From Paraburkholderia metrosideri (GTDB lineage Bacteria; Pseudomonadota; Gammaproteobacteria; Burkholderiales; Burkholderiaceae): 64,000 nucleotides of DNA. Positions 26,505 to 35,503 of the stretch are shown here, in pieces. Made by a program: the position numbers and the translations under genes. The first letter of the stretch is position 1, and each line of letters starts with the position of its first letter. Below the pieces are notes generated by a model. It searched no databases and had not been told where the DNA came from. It saw only the letters and a program-made list of their open reading frames with translations. Where the stretch lies: positions 372,001 through 436,000 of the forward strand of contig NZ_CAJHCP010000002.1 in the NCBI RefSeq assembly GCF_904848625.1. Direction: 5' to 3'.

Positions 26505-27560
26505 CTATGGCGCTCGCAGAGGGCGCCCGGCGGTAGTTTCATTCGCATCGTGCGCGTGCGTATCGATGCATTCTTCCTCTTCGACTTGGACTGTCACGTG
26601 TTCGATGCTAAACCGCTCGGAGAGCCGCCGCTGAACAGCGGTAACAACATCTCGTGAGACCGTTCCTGGCGTCGGGTGCACGTGCAGCGTCACCAGATGT
26701 TGTTCGCTCGTGATGGACCAGGCATGAATGTGATGTGCGTCGCTCACTTCGGCCACGTTTTGCTCAAGGTCGGACTTAATATCGGCCAGATTCATCCCTT
26801 GAGGTGTGCCTTCGAGCAGGATGTGCGCTGACGATTTGACGATACCCCACGCGCTCTTGAGAATGATGACGGCAACGAATATGGACAGGATAGGGTCGAT
26901 GGGAGTCCAGCCGATTAGCAGAATCACGCCCGCCGCAACAATGGCCGCGAACGAGCCCAGCATATCGCCGAGAACATGCAGCCATGCTCCGCGCACGTTA
27001 AGGTTTTCCCGGTTGCCGCCATGCAGAACCAGGAACGCGGCAATATTCGCGGCGAGCCCCACGAACGCCACAATGAGCATGGTCTTGCCCGCAACCTGCA
27101 CCGGCGACGCAAACCGTTGAATCGCCTCGAACACAATCCAGGCTGCAATGACGAACAGCGCACATCCGTTGACAAACGCCGCGAGGATTTCTAGTCGCTT
27201 GTAGCCATAAGAAAGATCTGCCGTTGCAGGTCGCCGCCCGTAGTGGATGGCAATCCAGCTGAATCCTAGCGCCGCTGCATCGCTAACCATGTGGCCTGCG
27301 TCCGCCAGCAACGCCAGTGAGCCCGACAGCACGCCTCCAATGACCTCGACGACCATGAACACCGCGATGATCATAAAGGCCCATCCAATGCGTCGCTGGT
27401 CCGTCACGCCATGCAAATGATTGTGGCCCGCATGGTTGTGCCCGGGATGACTGTGCTCGTCAGTATGATTTTCGACGTGGCCACTTTCTTCGAGCTTGCC
27501 GTGTTCATGTTCCCCGCGAGCAGGCCCGTCCGTGTGAGTGTGTCCGTGACTATGAGCCAT
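26505..27560 (-). CDS. Cation diffusion facilitator (CzcD/DmeF-like)
   Basis: Inner-membrane metal/proton antiporter of 351 residues with six predicted helices. The N-terminus (about 50 residues) is very rich in His (HSHGHTHTDG, HPGHNHAGHNHLHG) and probably binds Zn, Co, Cd or Ni. Transport-site motifs HMVSDAAAL in helix 2 and HVLGDMLGS in helix 5 match CDF pumps. A C-terminal cytoplasmic domain ends the protein. The ATG at 27560 has GGAG 5 nt upstream. The tail of a MerR-type regulator lies just behind it, suggesting a metal-resistance unit whose regulator was lost. Confidence 0.92.
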   Translation of the reverse strand: MAHSHGHTHTDGPARGEHEHGKLEESGHVENHTDEHSHPGHNHAGHNHLHGVTDQRRIGWAFMIIAVFMVVEVIGGVLSGSLALLADAGHMVSDAAALGFSWIAIHYGRRPATADLSYGYKRLEILAAFVNGCALFVIAAWIVFEAIQRFASPVQVAGKTMLIVAFVGLAANIAAFLVLHGGNRENLNVRGAWLHVLGDMLGSFAAIVAAGVILLIGWTPIDPILSIFVAVIILKSAWGIVKSSAHILLEGTPQGMNLADIKSDLEQNVAEVSDAHHIHAWSITSEQHLVTLHVHPTPGTVSRDVVTAVQRRLSERFSIEHVTVQVEEEECIDTHAHDANETTAGRPLRAP

Positions 27561-27607
27561 CGCATCTCCGCCGTAAGAAAGGTACCAGGACTGACTGCAG
27601 CAAGATA

Positions 27608-27781
27608 TTAGCCCGACACCTGGCCCAAGTGAGAAGTCTTGCTCTTTGGCTGCATGGCTTCTGTTGACGTCAGTCCGTGAATAATCCCGCATTCCTCGAC
27701 TGGTTGCTCGCCGGCGCAGCGTTCACGCATCGCGGTTAGCTGGGCACGAAGTTGCAGTAGGTCGTCGATACGCGTGTTCAC
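27608..27781 (-). pseudogene. C-terminal remnant of a MerR-family (CadR/PbrR-like) metal regulator
   Basis: From GTG 27779-27781 to TAA 27608-27610, 57 codons read VNTRIDDLLQLRAQLTAMRE then RCAGEQPVEECGIIHGL. This matches the dimerisation helix and the C-terminal Cys loop of CadR/PbrR-type regulators. A stop codon stands 7 codons upstream of the GTG and no HTH domain is found in 27782-27942. The DNA-binding half is therefore gone. It lies directly upstream of the CDF gene on the same strand. Confidence 0.6.
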
Positions 27782-27942
27782 CTGCCCTCCGAATGCCGTT
27801 CAAAGCATGACGTCCACGCAAGGACGGTTTGACCTGCCATTTACGGAGCAATCAGGTTTGTAGCAGGTGAGTGAAATCAAAGCACGTCGAGTTTTGAAAC
27901 GAAACCCATAATATGAACCATTGCGTTCAATTGGTGAAACAA

Positions 27943-28819
27943 ATGGATTGGAATAATCTAAGGGCGTTTCTAGCCGTTGTAAGGGGCGGAACGTTGAGAG
28001 TGGCTGCCGAACGGACCGACTTGAGCGCTGCGACTGTCTCGCGTCGCCTCGACGAACTTGAGACCGTTGTGGGGGAGAAGCTGATTGAGAGGATGCCGAC
28101 CGGATGTGTTCCCACGGTGGCTGGGCAGCGGGTTGCGGCTTGGGCAGAGCAGATGGAGGAGATTGCTGCTCAGATTGAGCGAACAAGGGAATTGGAGGGA
28201 GTTGGTCCGGAAGGAACCGTTCGCATCAATGCAGACGAGTGGATGTCTTATTTCCTCACTGCGCGTATTGCTCCGCTGAAGCAGCGTTTCCCAGGATTGG
28301 CCGTGGAGATTTTGACCTCGCATCGACCTTACAGTCTTGCACGAAGAGAAGCCGATATATCGCTTCGACCTTTTCGTCCTTCGCGCGGCGACCTGGTAGG
28401 GCGCAGGGTTGGACAAGTCTACTTCGGACTCTACGGAGCGAGCGAATACGTGCACGCCCACCATGACGCAATCGCAAAGGAGCGTTGGGGCGGACTTGCA
28501 TTTGTTAGTTTCGACGACCTGCGCTCGGCTTTCGCAGCGGATAGCTGGCTTCGAGGACTACCTGACGTTCCGGATCCGTGGCTGCGGTGCAGCTATGCCC
28601 TCGGGATTTTTGATGGGGTGTCAGCCGGAGCCGGGCTCGGCGTACTTGCAAGCTTCCTCGCGCGTCATTCCCCAAATCTCATTGCGGTCAAGCCGGTCAT
28701 CCCCCGAACTTACTCAGGATGTCTGGCTGACCTATCACAGTGCGGTGCGCGGGAGCGCGCGGGTGAAGGCAGTAACGGACTTCATCGTCGAACTCTTCGA
28801 AACGGAAGCTAGTGCGTGA
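27943..28819 (+). pseudogene. Frameshifted LysR family regulator
   Basis: The first ~250 codons give a normal LysR protein: HTH from MDWNNLRAFLAVVRGG with AAERTDLSAATVSRRLDELE, then a substrate-binding domain. At the C5 run 28701-28705 the frame breaks. Removing one C restores PELTQDVWLTYHSAVRGSAR and the expected LysR end FIVELFETEASA, stop at 28819; as written the frame ends with an unrelated tail at 28812. It is a likely inactivating one-base insertion, or an error in the run. An ATG at 27913 is an alternative start. Confidence 0.75.
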
Positions 28820-28959
28820 CCAATCAAGTCGATAGATGACTGCTCCAGATTTGAAACACGCTGGTTCATTTGTGCTGACGCTTCATCACGGCTTCTTGCG
28901 TTACTGTGAGTGCCATCGGGCGAGTTGGAGCCCATCACTCACTTTGCGGGAGAGGCACC

Positions 28960-29828
28960 TTGGTTGCATCATTGATACAGAAGGCCGTTGGCGCACCTAA
29001 AGCCGAACTACACATGCACATCGAAGGCTCATTACAGCCGGAAATGATATTCGCTTTGGCAAATCGCAACGGCCTTAGGTTACCGTTCGACTCCGTTGAG
29101 TCGCTTCGGGAAGCTTATGCTTTCGAGAATCTGCAATCGTTTCTGGACTTGTATCACGCCGGGACTCATGTGCTTGTGACAGAGGAAGATTTTTTCGATG
29201 TCACCGCTGCCTACGTCGAGCGAGCGATTGCCGATAATGTGTTCATGCCGAAATTTTCTTTGACCCGCAAACGCACCTTGCTCGAGGGGTAACTCTCGAA
29301 GTTATGATTGCGGGCATGGAGCGTGCACTGAGCGACGCGGAAGGTCGTGGATTCAGCAGCAGATTGCTGCTCTGTTTTGTGCGCCATCTGCATGAAGATG
29401 CTGCCCTCCAAACTCTCGAGAGCGCTTTGCCGTTCTTCGAACGATACTCACATCGCCTTGTTGGCATCGGACTCGATTCTACGGAGCTTGGAATCCCACC
29501 GTCAACGTTCGGTCGAGTTTTTGCTCGTGCCCGAAGCGAGGGCTTGCGATGCGTTGCTCACGCGGGAGAAGAGGGACCGCCCGAATACATTGTAGAAGCG
29601 CTTGATTCTTTGTGTGTCGAACGCATTGACCACGGTGTAACTAGCGTCAGGGATATGACTCTTGTGAAACGCCTCGTTGACCTCCGTGTTCCGCTGACTG
29701 TCTGCCCTCTCTCGAATTTGCGTCTGAAAGGCGTGGCAGACATGAAAGCGCATCCGCTACCGGAACATTGGCGCATCGGCGAGACCTGGACGCATAGAAG
29801 ACAGCGAGACAGGCGGAGAAATCGCTGA
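28960..29828 (+). pseudogene. Broken adenosine deaminase-like gene
   Basis: The first part (TTG 28960, GAGAGG upstream) encodes [18 protein letters not shown], the metal-binding start of adenosine deaminases. After VFMP one base is missing near 29250: the next frame continues [18 protein letters not shown] and then MIAGMERAL, which runs to about 29760 through VAHAGEEGPPEYI, ERIDHG and VPLTVCPLSNLRL. The gene then diverges and stops at 29828 before the conserved SDDP segment, so the last ~60-70 residues with a catalytic Asp are lost. It has both a frameshift and a truncated 3' end. Confidence 0.8.
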
Positions 29829-29994
29829 CGTGTCCGAATGCCACCGATGAAGTCTGTGCTCACATGGTCAAACCTGAGGTGAGCGCAGGCCCAGCATCAT
29901 GCTGTCCGGGAATTTCTTTGCCGCGTGGGGAGTCTTCGGCAATACCTTATAGTCCTATCTGACCACGGCAGTGGTGTGTTGCGCCTGCCGACAA

Positions 29995-30026
29995 AAAACA
30001 AACTCCTCGCTGCGGAGCGAGGAGTT
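29995..30026 (-). terminator. Intrinsic terminator of the glutathione S-transferase gene
   Basis: AACTCCTCGCT (30001-30011) pairs with AGCGAGGAGTT (30016-30026) over a 4-nt loop. On the minus strand the stem is followed by TTTGTTTTTTG-like sequence, 40 nt after the gst stop. Confidence 0.85.
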
Positions 30027-30066
30027 CATTGGTCAGAACCAGTCGGCTAATGCCGCCCGGCAGACG

Positions 30067-30705
30067 TTAAGCGGCCAGTTGTTCCTTGTGCAGCGCGACG
30101 AGTTCAGTCTCGTCCTTCAGAGCCTTTTGAACTGCCGGGCGGCCTTCTATACGGGCGATGAAGGCAGCCAGGTTCTTGAGGTGGTCCAGGTTGACGCCCG
30201 AACGCTCGTGCCACAGGGTTGCCCACACGTAAGCGTCAGCAACCGTGAATTGCTCGCCCGTGAGGTACGAACGGCCGTCGGACAATTGTTTGTCGAGCAC
30301 GCCGTACGCCGTGAGCAATTTATTCGTATGGAATTCGATGCCTTCTGGGGTCATCAGCTTGCGCATCAGGGGGATATGCTTCTGCGCGATTTCGGTAGCG
30401 ATGAAGGTCAGCAACTGGTCCATACGAGCCCGCTCAATCGTACCGTGCTTGGGAATCAGGTTCGCTTCCGGATGCTGGTCTGCGAGGTAGGACGTGATGG
30501 TGATGGTTTCGGTCAGGGCTTCCTTTTCGCCGTCCAGCAGCAGCGCCGGCACGTAGAGAAGCGAGTTGACATCGGAGAACCTCGTGCCGTCGGTGGTCGA
30601 CTTGCCAAACACGTCGAAGTGGACCAGTTCCGGCGTCAGGCCGATTTCGTTAGCGATGGCCTGTGCTGCGAGGGAGCAGGTAGCCTGGGCGATGTAGAGT
30701 TTCAT
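30067..30705 (-). CDS. gst: Glutathione S-transferase
   Basis: Cytoplasmic detoxification enzyme of 212 residues. The N-terminal thioredoxin-like domain begins MKLYIAQATCSLAAQ, with the Cys10 typical of bacterial beta-class GSTs, and has VPALLLDGEKEALTET as the cis-Pro and gamma-glutamyl-binding segment. The C-terminal helical domain holds FTVADAYVWATLW. It conjugates or reduces electrophiles with glutathione. It lies among other detoxification genes (epoxide hydrolase, DHA2 pump) and two gamma-glutamylcyclotransferases further on. The start at 30705 gives the family's N-terminus. Confidence 0.94.
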   Translation of the reverse strand: MKLYIAQATCSLAAQAIANEIGLTPELVHFDVFGKSTTDGTRFSDVNSLLYVPALLLDGEKEALTETITITSYLADQHPEANLIPKHGTIERARMDQLLTFIATEIAQKHIPLMRKLMTPEGIEFHTNKLLTAYGVLDKQLSDGRSYLTGEQFTVADAYVWATLWHERSGVNLDHLKNLAAFIARIEGRPAVQKALKDETELVALHKEQLAA

Positions 30706-30828
30706 TTTGAGCGTCGTCCTACGTAGATGAATGACCGGTTTGGACCGGGTTTCAGGTGGTGCGCCGTGGTGCACCGTTGGGATGAAGTATGGTCAAAATG
30801 CGGCTTTCGATAAACAGCGGCTCAAGCG

Positions 30829-31770
30829 TCAGTCTGTCGAATCACGAGCGACAATCGGGGCGTCCAGTTCCATCCGCGAAAGCTGCGTAGCGACGGCCGC
30901 CAGTGAGCAGATGGCGAGCCCGACGCCGCAAAGCAGGAAACCCGCGGACCCAAGCGCAGCTGCAAATACGGCAGCGACAGTCATGCCTGCAAGGACGCCC
31001 ACGCAGCCTGCACAGACGTGCAGCGCTGTCATGACGTCGGGTGTTTCCGGAGCAAGTGCATGCAATGTCGTCTGGGTAACGAGCATGCCGCTTGTATGCG
31101 CGGCACCTCAGCTCAAGACTGCTATCGCGGTTAGCGCGTCAGGGCCATGAGCGAACAGGTAAAGGGCCGCGTAGACGACCGCAAGAGCAATGGGGTGAAA
31201 GAGGGCAGTAAGAGCCGGTTGGTTGCGAAGGAGGTGCCCAGTGAGGAGGGCGCCCGCTATGCCCCCCAACACCGAAAAGGACCATCTGCAGCGTGGCAAA
31301 GGGAAAGTCGATTGCTGGCTGATCGTGAGAAAGTGCAGCGAGTTACTGAAGACGGAGAACATCGCGGCGTACTGCAGAGCTATCGCTGCCAGAGAGACGC
31401 ATATGACACCCGTAAGCCGGACTCGGGACCCCTGCGGGGTTACTTCCGCATGAGTCGCGCTTCTGCGGCGATGGCGGAGCATTATCCATACGCCGATGGC
31501 CGCCGTGAAATAGGCAGCGACAACGAACCAGACCCGGGGGAGGAAACTTCGTCGAGAGCCAGGTCGCCATTGGCAGTCCGAGTACAAGACCAAACAATGC
31601 GCTTCTCGCTGCAAAGATTCGTTGCCATGGCGAACCACCCGGCCTGTCGTTCGCCGTAGCGCTGTAAGCGGCGCCTGCCAGAAACACGGGATGGAGAAGC
31701 GCGGGGTGAAGCGAGAGCGAGAAGCTTGGCGAGCCAAAGACTGTGCCGAATGCGGGGTTGATTGCACAAA
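30829..31770 (-). pseudogene. Degenerate MFS transporter gene (AraJ-like)
   Basis: Conceptual pieces of one arabinose-efflux-type permease lie in two frames. RIFAARSALFGLVLGLPMAT is in one frame down to about 31545. From there WFVVAAYFTAAIGVWIMLR runs in the next, followed by an in-frame TGA at 31108-31110, after which the same frame continues GAAHTSGMLVTQTTLHALAP to a stop at 30829. The first ~100 residues are missing. It has at least one frameshift, one nonsense codon and a 5' truncation. It sits behind the epoxide hydrolase terminator. Confidence 0.75.
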
Positions 31771-31803
31771 GGCAACTGCAAGGTGCGTCGAGCGACGTGA
31801 AGA

Positions 31804-31836
31804 AAAAAACATGGCACCTGAGACTCCAGGTGCCAT
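31804..31836 (-). terminator. Intrinsic terminator of the epoxide hydrolase gene
   Basis: ATGGCACCTG (31811-31820) pairs with CAGGTGCCAT (31827-31836), 6-nt loop. On the minus strand it is followed by seven T. It lies 48 nt after the hydrolase stop. Confidence 0.88.
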
Positions 31837-31883
31837 TGGTGCTCTAACGCTGGCTGGCAAATGCCGGCCAGACGCACGGTGAA

Positions 31884-33059
31884 TCAGTTCGGCGTGGGCG
31901 CCAGAACATGGACTTCAGCTTGCGATTCGCGCACTTTGGAGAAAGCTGCCCGGACTTCCGCCGCGAAGATTTCCGGTTGTTCAAAGGCGGCAAAGTGGCC
32001 GCCCGTAGCCGCACGGTTCCAGTAGAACATATTGCTGAACGTGCGCTCGGCCCATTCCTTCGGTGGCGTGTAGATTTCGCCGGGGAACACGCTGACAGCA
32101 ACCGGGATGTCGACGGCTACCGCAGCGAAGGTCAGACCAGGATGTTCCGCGTACATACGTGCAGAGGAAGCGCCGCTGTTCGTCAACCAGTACAACGTAA
32201 TGTTGTCGAGCATCTGGTCGTAGGAGAACACGTCTTCCGGGACGCCCTTGCTATCGCTCCACGCGCCGAGCTTCTCGTAAATCCATGCTGCGAGGCCGAC
32301 GGGCGAATCGGCCAGCGAATAGCCAATCGTTTGGGGCCGCGTCGTCTGGAGGTGGTGATAGTACGAACCATCATTCGCGAATCGCAGACATTGGTCGATT
32401 GCAATTTGTTCTTCCGGTGTCGGTACTTCCGGGAACTGGGCCGGAGCGACGAACGGCAAGTTGACGTGAATCGCGCGCAGCCCTTCAAGCTTGATGCGGC
32501 CCATCTCGGTAGTGATGACGCTGCCCCAATCGCCGCCTTGTGCGACATATTCGTTGTAGCCCAAGCCCTTCATGATGGTGTCCCACGCGCGCCCGATGCG
32601 ATTGCGTTCCCATCCCTTTGCCGTCGGCTTGTCGCTAAAACCGTAACCGGGAATCGAGGGCAGCACGACATGGAACGCGTCTTCAGCTTTGCCGCCGTGC
32701 GCGGTGGGGTCGACGAGCAGGTCAATGACGTCGAGGAATTCGACGATGGAACCTGGCCAGCCGTGAGTCAGAACAACCGGCAGCGCATTCTCGTGCTTCG
32801 AGCGGATGTGCAGAAAGTGGATACCAAGCCCGTCGACTTCGGCCTTGAACTGGGGATAGCCGTTGATGCGAGCTTCGACGCGGCGCCAGTCGTACTGGGT
32901 GCGCCAGTATTCGACGAGTTTCTGAACTGGGTCCAGCTGCGCGCCTTGGGATTGGTCGTCCACGGTCTCGCGCTCAGGAAAGCGGGTGGCATCCAGACGC
33001 TTTTTCAGGTCATCAAGTTCGGCCTGCGGGATGTCAATACGAAACGGGGTGATGTGCAT
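31884..33059 (-). CDS. Epoxide hydrolase (EHN-domain alpha/beta hydrolase)
   Basis: Enzyme of 391 residues that opens epoxides to diols. The N-terminal EHN lid domain (residues ~1-105) precedes the alpha/beta core. The oxyanion motif is HGWPGS (99-104), the nucleophile Asp177 is in GGDWGS, and the His is in TGGHFAAFEQPE near the C-terminus. An Asp nucleophile separates it from serine esterases. It is divergent from a DHA2 exporter with a structured control region between, so export and hydrolysis may answer the same toxic compound (inference). Confidence 0.93.
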   Translation of the reverse strand: MHITPFRIDIPQAELDDLKKRLDATRFPERETVDDQSQGAQLDPVQKLVEYWRTQYDWRRVEARINGYPQFKAEVDGLGIHFLHIRSKHENALPVVLTHGWPGSIVEFLDVIDLLVDPTAHGGKAEDAFHVVLPSIPGYGFSDKPTAKGWERNRIGRAWDTIMKGLGYNEYVAQGGDWGSVITTEMGRIKLEGLRAIHVNLPFVAPAQFPEVPTPEEQIAIDQCLRFANDGSYYHHLQTTRPQTIGYSLADSPVGLAAWIYEKLGAWSDSKGVPEDVFSYDQMLDNITLYWLTNSGASSARMYAEHPGLTFAAVAVDIPVAVSVFPGEIYTPPKEWAERTFSNMFYWNRAATGGHFAAFEQPEIFAAEVRAAFSKVRESQAEVHVLAPTPN

Positions 33060-33129
33060 CTTTGTATCTGCCTGGTGAGAGTCGTGAAGGTAACGTCATC
33101 GTAGGCAATCGGATGATTTTGAAAAAGCC

Positions 33130-33199
33130 GTCTCGGGGAGACGCAGTGTCGCTTCGGGGGAGACAGTCCGGAGGACGTGATTGTCGCTTCAGGAGAGAC
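33130..33199. promoter_or_regulatory. Repeated motif array between the epoxide hydrolase and exporter genes
   Basis: GTCTCGGGGAGAC (33130-33142), GTCGCTTCGGGGGAGAC (33148-33164) and GTCGCTTCAGGAGAGAC (33183-33199) share a TC-GG-GAGAC core. The last two are near-identical direct repeats 35 bp apart. It is a candidate operator array for the divergent pair. Confidence 0.5.
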
Positions 33200-33207
33200 G
33201 CTCTAAC

Positions 33208-33238
33208 CACCGTTGCGGTGTTTATCTTCGCAACGGTG
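33208..33238. promoter_or_regulatory. Perfect 10-bp inverted repeat upstream of the DHA2 exporter
   Basis: CACCGTTGCG (33208-33217) and CGCAACGGTG (33229-33238) are separated by 11 nt. LysR-family sites often have this shape. No T-tract follows, so a terminator is unlikely. Confidence 0.5.
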
Positions 33239-33323
33239 TTCTGCAGAATGACGCCGTTTGACGGGCTCATTGCGTATGAGTGCGTCGCTCCGCTTCGCAA
33301 CCCATTACCCAAAAGGTCTGCCG

Positions 33324-34901
33324 ATGAAAACCTCGATGTCGCAGGGACAAGACAGTAACAAACTGCTAATTCTTGCAGCCGTCTGTCTGTCCGCGCTAGT
33401 TTTGCCACTTGCCTTTTCAGGGGGCGCTGTCGCTACGCCGGCAATCGGGCGGGACTTGGGCGGCAGCCCCGCCATGCTGACCTGGGTCACCAACGCGTTC
33501 ATGCTGAGCTTCGGCAGCCTGCTGATGGCCGCCGGTGCGCTGGCCGACCAGTTTGGCCGCAAGCGGCTCTTCGTCCTCGGTCTAGGCGGCTTCATCATTA
33601 CATCGTTCGCCATGAGCTTTGCACCGTCGGTGCTGTGGCTCGATATTCTGCGTGGTGTCCAGGGCATCGCGGCTGCGGCGTCGCTCTCTAGCGGCGGCGC
33701 ATCGCTTGCGCAGGAGTTTGATGGTCACGCCCGCACGCGGGCGTTCAGTATGCTTGGCACGAGTTTCGGCATCGGTCTTGCCTTTGGCCCGCTGATGGCC
33801 GGCGTCCTCATCGAGCACTTCGGCTGGCGTTCGATTTTTCAGGTTATCGCCGCCATCGGCATCATCGCATTCGTCTTCGGTGTGCCGCGTATGCGCGAGA
33901 CGCGCGACTCAGGAGCAACAGGTCTCGACTATCCGGGTACTGTGACCTTCACGGCAACCCTCGCTCTCTTTACGTTCGGGGTGATTCAGGCGCCGGAAAG
34001 CGGTTGGGGTAGCCCGCTCGTCGTCACGCTTCTCGCAGCGTCGGCATTCTTTCTTGCCGCGTTCATTCTCGTCGAAATGCGCGTCAATCGTCCGATGCTG
34101 GAACTGAGCCTGTTCAGATACCCGCGCTTCGTCGGCGTGCAGATTCTGCCTGTCGGCACCTGCTACTGCTACATCGTGCTTATCGTGATGCTGCCGCTGC
34201 GCTTTATCGGCGCCGAAGGTCTGAGCGAAATCGACGCCGGCATGCTGATGATTGCGCTCTCCGCACCCATGCTCGTCGTGCCGATGCTGGTCGCTTCGTT
34301 CACGCGCTGGATGTCTGCTGGCGTGCTCTCGGGTATCGGTTTCCTGATTGCTGCCGCCGGTCTCTACTGGTTGAGCCTTGTCGACTTTAGTGGTCCGAAG
34401 GCTGAACTCATCATGCCGATGCTGGTGATAGGCATTGGTGCAGGTATGCCATGGGGTCTGATGGACGGCTTGTCGGTCAGCGTGGTGCCGAAGGAGCGGG
34501 CAGGTATGGCTTCGGGTATCTTCAGCACGACCCGCGTTGCAGGTGAAGGTATCGCTCTCGCAATCGCGACTGCAGTTCTTGGGGCGCTGGCGCATAGCAG
34601 TCTTTCCCAGCTCATTCCTGACAATGGCGGTGACATCTCCGCTCGTGTCGCAGAGGCCGCGCAACGAGTGACCGCCGGTGACATGGTGCATGCCGCATCG
34701 ACTCTGCCGGAAGTCACCCGGCATGCGTTGTCGTCGAGCTACGCGGACGCATTCACGAGCCTTTTGCATGTGCTGATTGTTATCACGCTTCTGTCGGCGC
34801 TCGCGACGTTCGCGTTCCTGAGCAAGACGCCCGCACAGGATGACGAACAAGGTGCGAAATCTGACGAGAAGAGTGAGGTCAAAGAGGCCGTCGGCGCATA
34901 A
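33324..34901 (+). CDS. DHA2 family MFS multidrug exporter
   Basis: Inner-membrane exporter of 525 residues, about 14 helices. Helix 1 region FSGGAVATPAIGRDLGGSPA and the loop ALADQFGRKRLFVLG correspond to DHA2 motifs; WLSLVDF and GIGAGMPWGLMDGLSV follow in the second half. A charged C-terminal tail ends the protein. The ATG at 33324 has AAAAGG 7 nt upstream. It is divergent from the epoxide hydrolase; a LysR gene follows downstream on the same strand after a gene fragment. Confidence 0.92.
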   Translation: MKTSMSQGQDSNKLLILAAVCLSALVLPLAFSGGAVATPAIGRDLGGSPAMLTWVTNAFMLSFGSLLMAAGALADQFGRKRLFVLGLGGFIITSFAMSFAPSVLWLDILRGVQGIAAAASLSSGGASLAQEFDGHARTRAFSMLGTSFGIGLAFGPLMAGVLIEHFGWRSIFQVIAAIGIIAFVFGVPRMRETRDSGATGLDYPGTVTFTATLALFTFGVIQAPESGWGSPLVVTLLAASAFFLAAFILVEMRVNRPMLELSLFRYPRFVGVQILPVGTCYCYIVLIVMLPLRFIGAEGLSEIDAGMLMIALSAPMLVVPMLVASFTRWMSAGVLSGIGFLIAAAGLYWLSLVDFSGPKAELIMPMLVIGIGAGMPWGLMDGLSVSVVPKERAGMASGIFSTTRVAGEGIALAIATAVLGALAHSSLSQLIPDNGGDISARVAEAAQRVTAGDMVHAASTLPEVTRHALSSSYADAFTSLLHVLIVITLLSALATFAFLSKTPAQDDEQGAKSDEKSEVKEAVGA

Positions 34902-35045
34902 GGTTTGAGTTTGCTCACTGCAGTGGGCTGCGCGGATGCGGCGGCCCCTTGGCGAAACAGCTGAGGCTGCTCCGGGTGAATTGGTCAGGACAGGCGAAGT
35001 GATGACTGACAGGCACACAACAAGTTTCTTTATTTCGGATGGCAC

Positions 35046-35471
35046 ATTTTGCATCAGGCCTACAAGGACAGCGAAGGGGTAACCGCGGCATTCAACGTCA
35101 ATCTTCTTGTGCGTGCGAATACAGAGCCGCGGGCGGACTTTGACCTCGCCGGCTTCATGCATAAGGCGTTCTATAACGAGCCCATGCTGCGCATCGAGAT
35201 GCACCTGGTGAGCCTGCGCCGGCAGACTGTCCGGGTCGCCGGATACGACTTCCGATTCGATGAAGGCGAGACCATCCACACGGAGAATTCGCAAAAGTTC
35301 ACCATTAAGGGTTTCCAGAAGAGTGCGGCAGCCGCCGGGTTCAGGCCCGGTCCGGTCTGGACGAATGATGCGGGCCTGTTTAGCGTTCACTGGCTGGAAA
35401 GCCCGAGCGCCATGCCTGCGCCGCGGGACTGCACAGCGGCGCGCAGGCTGCAAGCGCCTGATACAGTCTGA
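35046..35471 (+). pseudogene. egtD: C-terminal remnant of EgtD (L-histidine N-alpha-methyltransferase)
   Basis: About 140 codons open with LHQAYKDSEGVTAAFN and go on with RIEMHLVSLRRQTVRVAG, GETIHTENSQKFTI and WTNDAGLFSVHWLE. These are the landmark blocks of the C-terminal third of EgtD, the first enzyme of ergothioneine synthesis. The SAM-binding N-terminal two thirds (about 200 residues) are absent; homology begins abruptly near 35046. The piece ends close to the LysR start at 35504. The first 140 nt of the gap after the exporter (34902-35045) hold nothing I recognise. Confidence 0.8.
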
Positions 35472-35503
35472 TTTTCCCACCTTGAGTAACCGGGGGCTAA
35501 GAG

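Noticed and set aside
33208..33238. Inverted repeat considered as a terminator
   Set aside because: The loop is 11 nt and no T-tract follows on either strand; an operator is more likely.
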